The notes under the pieces: model-generated | What the model was told of the DNA's origin: nothing | Databases searched by the model: none | The model's input: the letters and a program-made list of their open reading frames with translations, nothing else | Shown here: positions 1 to 6,300 of the stretch, piece by piece | Position numbering within the stretch: the first letter of the stretch is position 1 | Layout: every line of letters begins with the position of its first letter | From: DASTQL01 sp035761805 | Lineage (GTDB): Bacteria > Actinomycetota > Actinomycetes > Jiangellales > Jiangellaceae | Direction: 5' to 3' | Length of the DNA: 11,103 nucleotides | Assembly (NCBI GenBank): GCA_035761805.1 | Contig: DASTQL010000134.1 | Span: 1-11,103 of the forward strand | Program-made: the position numbers and the translations under genes

Positions 1-538
1 GAAGACCCCCGCGGCGAAGAAGACCCCCGCGGCGAAGAAGACCCCCGCGGCCGAGACCCCCGCGGCCAAGAAGACCAGCGCCAAGACCCCGCCCGCGAAG
101 AAGGCCTCGGCGGCGAAGAAGTCCACCGCCACCGCGGCCGCGGCCTCCACGCTGGTGGTCCGGCCGGACGAGAACCCCTGGACCGCTGAGGAGCTCGCTG
201 AGGTGCGGTCGGTCCTGGTGGCCGACGCGGACCGGCTGCGTGCGGAGATCGAGGACGCGGACGCCGAGATCGCCGACCTGCTGCGCGACGTGGGCGAGAC
301 CGGGGGCGAGGACCAGGCGGACACCGGGACCAAGACCTTCGAGCGCGAGCACGAGATGGCCCTCGCCGCCAGCCACCGCGAGATCCTCGCCCAGACCGAG
401 CGTGCCATCGAGCGGATCGACCGCGGCACCTACGGCGTGTGCGAGAGCTGCGGCAACCCCATCGGCAAGGCACGGCTGCAGGCCTTCCCCCGTGCGACAC
501 TGTGCATGACATGCAAGCAGCGCGAGGAGCGTCGCTGA
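1..538 (+). CDS. TraR/DksA-family C4 zinc-finger protein with basic Lys/Ala/Pro N-terminal tail (5' end outside window)
   Basis: The reading frame is open from base 2 to the TGA at 536-538, so the start lies upstream; the GTG at 155 is internal and should not be taken as the start. The visible 178 residues begin with about 50 residues of KTPAAK-type repeats. A charged helical hairpin follows (about 55-135 of the fragment). The end is a C4 zinc finger: CESC, 17 residues, then CMTC, with cysteine codons at 440, 449, 503 and 512. The segment DQADTGT (codons 311-328) sits where DksA proteins carry their acidic coiled-coil tip motif (DxxDxA), with Gly in place of Ala. DksA/TraR proteins enter the RNA polymerase secondary channel and alter initiation. 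By that family role this is probably a polymerase-binding regulator, but the lysine-rich tail also suggests nucleic acid binding. Family call is firm; function is inferred. Confidence 0.88.
   Translation, partial: KTPAAKKTPAAKKTPAAETPAAKKTSAKTPPAKKASAAKKSTATAAAASTLVVRPDENPWTAEELAEVRSVLVADADRLRAEIEDADAEIADLLRDVGETGGEDQADTGTKTFEREHEMALAASHREILAQTERAIERIDRGTYGVCESCGNPIGKARLQAFPRATLCMTCKQREERR
2..55 (+). repeat. 18-base tandem repeat coding KTPAAK units
   Basis: Three consecutive 18-base units begin at 2, 20 and 38 (AAG ACC CCC GCG GCG AAG). The first two are identical and the third differs near its end. Degenerate derivatives continue to about 125. Each unit adds six residues to the basic tail of the zinc-finger protein. 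The array begins at or before the window edge, so its full copy number is unknown. Confidence 0.85.
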
Positions 539-1086
539 GCCGCGACGCGAGCACCGCGAGAGGAGGACGCCGCCTCGTCGGCGTCCTCCTCTGCGTGGCC
601 GGCCTGGTGCTGCTCGTGGACCAGGCCACCAAGGCGCTGGCCGAGGCCCGGCTCGCGGACGGCCGCGTGGTCGAGGTGGTCGACGGGCTGTTGCGCCTCC
701 GCCTCGTCTACAACCCCGGGGCTGCGTTCAGCCTGGCCACCAACGCCACCGTGCTGCTCAGCGTGGTGTCGGTGGTCGTGGTCGTGGTGATCCTGCGGAT
801 CAGCCGCAGGCTCGCCCACCCGGCGTGGGCCGTCGCGCTGGGGGCGCTGCTCGGCGGCGCGCTCGGCAACCTCGTCGACCGGCTCTTCCGCTCACCCGGG
901 CCGCTGCGCGGGGAGGTGGTGGACTTCCTCGAGCTGCCCAGCTTCCCGGTCTTCAACGTGGCCGACTCCGCCATCGTCGTCGGCGCCTCCCTGATGGTGC
1001 TCCTCTCCATGCTCGGCACGGCGTACGACTCGGCGCCGGGCTCCCGTAGGGCAGTCACCGACCCGCAGGCGGAGCCTGGGGAGTGA
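511..1086 (+). CDS. lspA: Lipoprotein signal peptidase II (LspA)
   Basis: Membrane aspartyl protease that removes the signal peptide of diacylglyceryl-modified prolipoproteins. The family blocks are present in order: a first membrane segment ending in DQATK, then VYNPGAAFSL, then a second and third membrane segment around GGALGNLVDR (first catalytic Asp), then VVDFLELPSFPVFNVADSAI (second catalytic Asp), and a last membrane segment. Its length of 191 residues from ATG 511 is close to the family norm. The start is uncertain: ATG 511 has no visible Shine-Dalgarno, and GTG 439 and GTG 502 are also in frame. A CTG at 535 has GAGGAG five bases upstream and would make a 4-base CTGA overlap with the preceding stop. 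GTG 595 would cut the first membrane helix. The 3' end overlaps the next gene by GTGA. Confidence 0.95.
   Translation: MQAARGASLSRDASTARGGRRLVGVLLCVAGLVLLVDQATKALAEARLADGRVVEVVDGLLRLRLVYNPGAAFSLATNATVLLSVVSVVVVVVILRISRRLAHPAWAVALGALLGGALGNLVDRLFRSPGPLRGEVVDFLELPSFPVFNVADSAIVVGASLMVLLSMLGTAYDSAPGSRRAVTDPQAEPGE
559..592 (+). other. 13-bp perfect inverted repeat at the 5' end of lspA
   Basis: The arms are AGAGGAGGACGCC (559-571) and GGCGTCCTCCTCT (580-592), separated by 8 bases (572-579). The left arm contains AGGAGG, a perfect Shine-Dalgarno core. No T-run follows, so an ordinary intrinsic terminator is unlikely. It lies 20 bases after the stop of the upstream zinc-finger gene and inside the N-terminal codons of lspA, just before its first membrane helix. 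Confidence 0.6.
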
Positions 1087-2012
1087 GCGACGAGCGCAGC
1101 CTCTCCGTGCCCGACGGTCTGGAGGGGGAGCGGCTGGACGCCGCCCTGGCACGGTTGTTCGGACTCTCCCGGACCCGCGCCGCCGACCTCGTCGAGGCCG
1201 GGCAGGTCCGGCTCGACGGCCGGGCGGCACCGAAGTCGGAGCGGGTGCACGCCGGGGCGTGGCTGGAGGTGGTGCTGCCGGCACCGGGACCACGGGCCGC
1301 GGCGCCCCCCGTCCTCGTCGAGGGCATGCGCGTGGTCCACGACGACGAGGACCTCGTCGTCGTCGACAAGCCCGTCGGCGTGGCCGCCCACCCGAGCCCG
1401 GGATGGAGCGGTCCCACCGTCGTCGGGGGCCTCGCCGCCGCGGGCTACCGCGTGTCAACCTCGGGCGCCGCGGAGCGACAGGGCGTGGTGCACCGGCTCG
1501 ACGTCGGCACCAGTGGGCTGATGGTCGTGGCCAAGTCCGAGCTGGGCTACACGGCGCTGAAGCGCCAGTTCCGCGACCGTTCGGTGGACAAGGTGTACCA
1601 CGCGCTGGTCCAGGGGTACCCGGACCCGTCCCGCGGCACCGTCGACGCCCCGATCGAGCGTCACCCCTCGCACCACCACCGGTGGGCGGTCGTCGCGGGA
1701 GGCAAGCCGAGCGTCACCCACTACGACACCCTCGAGGTGTTCCCGGCGGCGAGCCTGCTGGAGATCCACCTGGAGACCGGGCGGACCCACCAGATCAGGG
1801 TGCACATGAGCGCACTGCGCCACCCCTGCGTGGGCGACCTCACCTATGGTGCCGACCCCGTGCTCGCCGCCCGTCTGGGGCTGACCCGCCAGTGGTTGCA
1901 CGCCGTCCGCCTGGGCATCGAGCACCCCCGCACCGGGCGGCACCTCGAGCTGTCGACGGACTACCCGGACGACCTCCAGCACGCCCTGGACACCTTGCGG
2001 GGGACCGGATGA
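1083..2012 (+). CDS. rluD: RluA-family pseudouridine synthase (RluD-like)
   Basis: Converts specific uridines in 23S rRNA (or possibly tRNA) to pseudouridine. Residues 15-65 form an S4 RNA-binding domain (RLDAALARLFGLSRTRAADL). The catalytic core follows, with DLVVVDKPVGV (90-100) and the signature HRLDVGTSG (137-145), whose Asp140 is the expected nucleophile. GRTHQIRVH (233-241) and the end motif LHAVRLGIEHPRTG (272-285) are also present. At 309 residues it has the usual length for an S4-containing member. The start is GTG 1083 in a GTGA overlap with the lspA stop, with GGAG at 1071-1074 as ribosome binding site. Adjacency to lspA is common in bacteria. The family is certain; the exact target (RluD rather than a paralogue) is inferred. 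Confidence 0.93.
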   Translation: MSDERSLSVPDGLEGERLDAALARLFGLSRTRAADLVEAGQVRLDGRAAPKSERVHAGAWLEVVLPAPGPRAAAPPVLVEGMRVVHDDEDLVVVDKPVGVAAHPSPGWSGPTVVGGLAAAGYRVSTSGAAERQGVVHRLDVGTSGLMVVAKSELGYTALKRQFRDRSVDKVYHALVQGYPDPSRGTVDAPIERHPSHHHRWAVVAGGKPSVTHYDTLEVFPAASLLEIHLETGRTHQIRVHMSALRHPCVGDLTYGADPVLAARLGLTRQWLHAVRLGIEHPRTGRHLELSTDYPDDLQHALDTLRGTG

Positions 2013-2025
2013 GCCGTTCCGACAT

Positions 2026-2043
2026 GCGAGACATGCGTCTCGC
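2026..2043. other. Palindrome GCGAGAC-N4-GTCTCGC upstream of the aromatic-leader promoter
   Basis: Perfect 7-bp arms (2026-2032 and 2037-2043) with a 4-base centre. It begins 13 bases after the pseudouridine synthase stop and ends 4 bases before the TTGAAC -35 box. No T-run follows. It could be an operator next to the promoter or a weak terminator for the upstream operon; the sequence does not decide. Confidence 0.5.
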
Positions 2044-2047
2044 GGCA

Positions 2048-2076
2048 TTGAACCGAGGCTGTCGGGGCCCTACCGT
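2048..2076 (+). promoter_or_regulatory. Housekeeping-type promoter for the aromatic leader/chorismate mutase unit
   Basis: TTGAAC (2048-2053), a 17-base spacer, then TACCGT (2071-2076). These are close to actinobacterial principal-sigma consensus (TTGACA and TAnnnT). Seven bases after the -10 box comes GTG 2084, so transcription probably starts on the G of that codon and the message would be leaderless. Confidence 0.65.
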
Positions 2077-2083
2077 CTGGTTC

Positions 2084-2149
2084 GTGCTCCACGTGTATCG
2101 CGTCTTTCCGTGGCCGGCCCGGGTGGCCGGTGGCGCAGACGTGACCTGA
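2084..2149 (+). CDS. Putative aromatic leader peptide (21 aa, leaderless)
   Basis: A short ORF from GTG 2084 to TGA 2147-2149 begins MLHVYRVFPWP. Tyr (TAT 2096), Phe (TTT 2105) and Trp (TGG 2111) fall within six codons. This is the pattern expected of a leader peptide that senses aromatic aminoacyl-tRNA. It sits between a good promoter and a terminator hairpin, upstream of a chorismate mutase gene. The inferred start coincides with the predicted transcription start, as in leaderless actinobacterial messages. The same frame is open further upstream (ATG 2009 overlaps the preceding stop as ATGA), which would give a 46-residue product that also includes Trp 2078 and Phe 2081. I prefer the short form because it lies on the promoter's own transcript. 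Not experimentally known to me. Confidence 0.6.
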   Translation: MLHVYRVFPWPARVAGGADVT

Positions 2150-2171
2150 GCGCACCCCACCCGAGTCGGCT
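2112..2171 (+). other. Long RNA stem between leader-peptide codons and the post-stop region
   Basis: Bases 2112-2126 can pair with 2157-2171 at 14 of 15 positions, including two G-U pairs and one mismatch (2119/2164). The 5' strand starts in the leader Trp codon and the 3' strand ends three bases before the terminator. A ribosome stalled on Tyr/Phe/Trp would cover the 5' strand. A competing local stem, 2114-2119 with 2125-2130, is also possible. No pairing that directly invades the terminator was found by eye. Confidence 0.45.
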
Positions 2172-2173
2172 CG

Positions 2174-2203
2174 AAGGCAGCGGAGTCCCTCCGCTGCCTT
2201 TCG
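2174..2203 (+). terminator. Intrinsic terminator / attenuator before the chorismate mutase fusion gene
   Basis: Perfect 12-bp stem AAGGCAGCGGAG (2174-2185) and CTCCGCTGCCTT (2189-2200), loop TCC, followed by TTTCGTC. It lies 24 bases after the leader-peptide stop and about 60 bases before the next gene's start. It should therefore stop transcripts from the 2048-2076 promoter unless antiterminated. Confidence 0.8.
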
Positions 2204-2260
2204 TCATCCCCGAGGCCGACCGGGAGCGCCGGGCCGGCCCCGCATCCCGAGGAGCGACCC

Positions 2261-3232
2261 GTGACCACCGCCCGAGTCCAGACCGCCGGGCCGCCGGCAA
2301 CCGCATCGCCGACGGTAGCAATCGGGGGCCAGCTGCTCGGCTCCTCCCGGCTGCCGGTCGTCGCCGGCCCCGGCACCGGCGCCGACGTCGTCCGTCTCGA
2401 CCTCCGCCGGCTGCACGGCTGCAACGACGCCGAGACCGTGCTGCGCGAGGCCAGGGGTGAGGTGGCCGCCCCGCTGCTCGTCGAGCCGTTCTCCGCGGCC
2501 GACCTGCCCGCCCTCGAGCGGCACGCCGACGCGATCATGGTCGGCGCCGCATGGATGCAGGACTTCCGGCTGCTCAGCGCGGTCGGGCGGATCGGCCTAC
2601 CGGTGGTCGTCCAGCGCGGCCAGCACGCCACCGTCGCCGAGTGGGTGTCTTCCGCCGACTACGTCCTGGCGGCCGGCAACGCCCGGGTGGTGCTCTGCGA
2701 GAGCGGCAGCCGTACCCACCTGGACCGGCGCCGCACCCTGGACCTGGCGCTGGTGCGCGAGGTCCGTGAGGGGACCGGTATGCCCGTCGTCGTCGAGGTC
2801 ACCGGGAGCCCGTGGCTGGCCGGTGCGGCAGTCGCCGCCGGGGCCGACGGCCTGCTGCTCGACGAGTCGGCTCCCGCACCCGACGTGGCCACGGCACTGG
2901 AGGCGGCCACGACCCTCGCACCGCTCGTCCGCCAGGTCGGTCCGGCCAGCCTGCCGGCCTGCCGGGAGGCGATCGACCGCGTCGACGCCACCCTCGCCAG
3001 CCTGCTGGAGTACCGGGCCGCCCTGGCCACCGAGGTCCAGCGGCACAAGCCCGTCCGCGGTCACGCCGGTCGTGACCCGGCCCGGGAGGCGCAGATCGTC
3101 CACGCCATGGCGCACCGCGCGCCGAGCCTCGGCAAGGAGCGGTTGGCCGCCGTGATGGACGCCGTCATCTCCGTCGGGCTGGACGTGTCCGAGGAGCAGC
3201 TCCCTCCCGAGCCGCCGGTGTGGCGGCTGTGA
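2261..3232 (+). CDS. Degenerate DAHP-synthase-like domain fused to AroQ chorismate mutase
   Basis: 323 residues. Residues 30-205 follow the type I-beta DAHP synthase fold (DLPALERHADAIMVGA, QDFRLLSAVG, GNARVVLCESGSRT). Its active site is eroded: GPC reads GPG (36-38), the KPRTSPY loop is missing, KRG reads QRG (118-120), CERG reads CESG (146-149), and the DPSHSGG metal-His block reads VTGSPWLAG (180-188). Residues 232-305 are an AroQ chorismate mutase retaining Arg235, Arg252, Lys263, Asp272, Arg275 and Glu276, which match the E. coli P-protein residues R11, R28, K39, D48, R51 and E52. It therefore probably makes prephenate from chorismate for Phe/Tyr, with the first domain structural or allosteric. 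Start GTG 2261 has GAGGAG six bases upstream. Expression is likely controlled by the aromatic leader before it. Alignments are from memory of the family motifs. Confidence 0.82.
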   Translation: MTTARVQTAGPPATASPTVAIGGQLLGSSRLPVVAGPGTGADVVRLDLRRLHGCNDAETVLREARGEVAAPLLVEPFSAADLPALERHADAIMVGAAWMQDFRLLSAVGRIGLPVVVQRGQHATVAEWVSSADYVLAAGNARVVLCESGSRTHLDRRRTLDLALVREVREGTGMPVVVEVTGSPWLAGAAVAAGADGLLLDESAPAPDVATALEAATTLAPLVRQVGPASLPACREAIDRVDATLASLLEYRAALATEVQRHKPVRGHAGRDPAREAQIVHAMAHRAPSLGKERLAAVMDAVISVGLDVSEEQLPPEPPVWRL

Positions 3233-3288
3233 CGCCGACCCCGTCCAGGTCCGGTTCCCGGCTCCTCCTCGCCTGCCGGGACTCGACA

Positions 3289-3341
3289 CGCCGCCGTACC
3301 TGCGGGCACGTTGCGGCGCCGCCGAGTGTCGGGGCGGACAC
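3289..3341 (+). other. Dyad symmetry between the chorismate mutase fusion gene and dnaE
   Basis: CGCCGC (3289-3294) can pair with GCGGCG (3313-3318), and GTGTC (3326-3330) with GACAC (3337-3341) just ahead of the dnaE -10 box. No T-run follows either. They may end the upstream transcript weakly or be chance in very GC-rich DNA. Apart from the dnaE promoter and ribosome binding site, nothing else is seen in the 152-base gap. Confidence 0.25.
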
Positions 3342-3342
3342 C

Positions 3343-3373
3343 TAGACTCGGTGCCTCGACGAGGGCGAGGAGG
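3343..3373 (+). promoter_or_regulatory. Probable dnaE -10 box and ribosome binding site
   Basis: TAGACT at 3343-3348 matches the actinobacterial -10 pattern TAnnnT; no convincing -35 box is seen at 16-19 bases upstream. A start near 3355 would give an untranslated leader of about 30 bases. GAGGAGG at 3367-3373 lies 11 bases before GTG 3385 and would be its Shine-Dalgarno. The gene therefore seems to have its own promoter. Confidence 0.5.
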
Positions 3374-3384
3374 CGGGGTCGGTC

Positions 3385-6300
3385 GTGGCACCGGGGTCGG
3401 CAGGCGATTCGTTCGTCCACCTGCACGTGCACACCGAGTACTCCATGCTCGACGGCGCCGCGCGGCTCGACGACCTGTTCGCCGAGACCGCGGCCCAGGG
3501 GATGCCGGCCCTGGCGATGACCGACCACGGCAACGTGTTCGGCGCCTACGACTTCTGGAGCAAGGCGCGTCGGCACGGCATCAAGCCGATCATCGGCACG
3601 GAGGCCTACCTCACCCCTCGGACCAGCCGCTTCGACAAGACGCGGGTCCGGTGGGGCAGCGGGGGCGAGGACGACGTCTCGGGCTCGGGGGCCTACACCC
3701 ACCTCACGTTGCTCGCCGAGACCACGGCGGGCATGCACAACCTCTTCCGGTTGTCGTCCCTCGCCAGCCTCGAGGGCTTCTACTTCAAGCCGCGCATGGA
3801 CCGCGAGCTGCTCCAGACCTACGCCACGGGGTTGATCGCCACCACCGGTTGCCCCTCCGGGGAGGTGCAGACGCTCCTCCGGCTCGGACGCTACGACGAG
3901 GCGTGCCACGCGGCAGCGGAGTTCCGTGACGTCTTCGGGGCCGGCAACTACTTCTGCGAGCTGATGGACCACGGGCTCGACATCGAGCGTCGGGTCCGCG
4001 ACGACCTGCTGCGGCTGGCCCGCGACCTGGCACTGCCCCTCGTCGCGACCAACGACCTGCACTACACGCACCCGCGCGACCACGAGGCACACGCCGTGCT
4101 GCTCTGCGTGCAGTCTGGCTCGACGCTGGCCGACCCGAACCGGTTCAAGTTCGACGCCGAGGGCTTCCACCTCCGGTCAGCCGACGAGATGCGCGCCCTG
4201 TGGGCGGAGCTGCCAGAGGCCTGCGACAACACCCTCGCGATCGCCGAGCGATGCGGGGTCGAGTTCGTCGAGGCGCCGGGCGCGTTCATGCCCCGCTTCC
4301 CGGTGCCAAGCGGCGAGGACGAGACCTCGTGGTTCGTCAAGGAGGTCGAGCGCGGGCTCCACCAGCGCTTCCCCAACGGGGTTCCCGACCGGGTGCGCCG
4401 GCAGGCCGCGTACGAGACGGAGGTGATCGTCGGCAAGGGCTACGCGGGCTACTTCCTGGTGGTCGCCGACTTCATCAACTGGGCCAAGCGCAGCGGGATC
4501 AGAGTGGGCCCGGGTCGCGGCTCGGGGGCGGGCTCCATGGCGGCGTTCGCGATGGGCATCACCGACCTCGACCCGCTCCAGCACGGGCTGATCTTCGAGC
4601 GCTTCCTCAACCCCGAGCGCGCGTCGATGCCCGACTTCGACGTCGACTTCGACGAGCGCCGGCGGGGCGAGGTGATCCGCTACGTCAGCGACACCTACGG
4701 CGACGACCGGGTGGCGATGATCGTCACGTACGGCACGATCAAGGCCAAGCAGGCGGTCAAGGACGCCTCCCGCGTGCTGGGCTACCCCTTCGCCATGGGT
4801 GAGCGGATCACCAAGGCGATGCCCCCGTCGGTGATGGGCAAGGACATTCCGCTGTCGGGGGTCTTCGACCCCACACACAAGCGCTACTCCGAGGCCGGCG
4901 AGCTGCGCGCGCTCTACGAGTCGGACGCCGACGTCCGCAAGGTGGTCGACACCGCCAAGGGGTTGGAGAACCTCAAGCGCCAATGGGGCGTCCACGCCGC
5001 GGGCGTCATCATGTCCTCCGAGCCGCTGATCGACCACATCCCCATCATGCGGCGGGAGCAGGACGGCGCGATCATCACGCAGTTCGACTACCCGACCTGC
5101 GAGATGCTCGGCATGGTCAAGATGGACTTCCTGGGGCTGCGCAACCTCACGGTCCTCGACGACGCCCTGACCAACATCGTGCGCAACGGCAAGGAGGCCG
5201 TCGACCTCGAGACGCTGGAGCTGGACGACCCGGCCACCTACGAGATGCTCGGGCGGGGCGACACACTGGGTGTCTTCCAGTTCGATGGGGGTCCGATGCG
5301 GTCCCTGCTGCGGCTGATGAAGCCGGACAACTTCGAGGACATCTCCGCCGTCGGGGCGTTGTACCGACCGGGGCCGATGGGCGCCAACTCCCACACCAAC
5401 TACGCGCTGCGCAAGAACGAGCAGCAGGAAGTCACCTACCTGCACGACGAGCTGGCCGAGGCCCTCGAGCCGATCCTGGGCACGACCTACGGCCTGATCG
5501 TCTACCAGGAGCAGGTCATGGAGATCGCCCAGCAGCTGGCGGGCTACACGCTGGGCAAGGCCGACCTGCTCCGCCGGGCGATGGGCAAGAAGAAGCGCGA
5601 GGTGCTCGACGCCGAGTACGTCGGTTTCGAGGCCGGGATGAAGGCGAACGGCTTCAGCGCAGAGGCGATCAAGGTGCTCTGGGACACGCTGGTGCCCTTC
5701 TCCGACTACGCCTTCAACAAGGCGCACAGCGCTGCTTACGGCCTGGTCTCCTACTGGACCGCCTTCCTCAAGGCCAACTACCCGGCCGAGTACATGGCGG
5801 CGTTGCTGACCAGCGTCCGCGACGACAAGGACAAGACCGCGCTCTACCTCAACGAGTGCCGGCGCATGGGCATCAAGGTCCTCCCCCCAGACGTCAACGA
5901 GTCCGAGGGTGACTTCACCCCGGTCGGCACCGACATCCGGTTCGGACTCGCCGCGATCCGCAACGTGGGCGCCAACGTCGTCGACGGTGTGGTCACCGCC
6001 CGCCGTGACAAGGGCCGTTACACCGACTTCCCCGACTTCATGGACAAGGTGCCGGCGACCGTCTGCAACAAGCGGGTCGTGGAGTCGCTCATCAAGTCGG
6101 GGGCCTTCGACTCGTTGGGCTACTCGCGCCGGTCTCTGCTGGTCGTTCACGAGGACGCGGTGGACGCGGTCGTGGGCATCAAGCGCAACGAGGCGATCGG
6201 TCAGTTCGACCTCTTTGGTGGCGACACCGCGCAGGCGGAGCGGTTCACCGTCGCGGTCCCGGACGTCGCCGAATGGGACAAGCAGGTCAAGCTCGGCTAC

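Noticed and set aside
155..538. GTG 155 as the start of the zinc-finger protein
   Set aside because: The frame is open to the window edge with a coherent KTPAAK repeat tail, so the gene starts upstream.
764..790. GTGGTC-type simple repeat in lspA
   Set aside because: Codes a Val-rich membrane helix; ordinary codon use in a high-GC genome.
1339..1363. 25-base near-perfect palindrome of GAC/GTC runs in the pseudouridine synthase gene
   Set aside because: It encodes the conserved DDEDLVVVD block of the family, so alternating Asp/Glu and Val codons explain it; the centre is one base, too tight for a natural hairpin without fraying.
2009..2149. 46-codon ORF from ATG 2009 as an ordinary small protein gene coupled to the pseudouridine synthase
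   Set aside because: It has an ATGA overlap but no family, and the promoter at 2048-2076 lies inside it; the leaderless leader peptide from 2084 explains the region better, though I cannot exclude the longer form.
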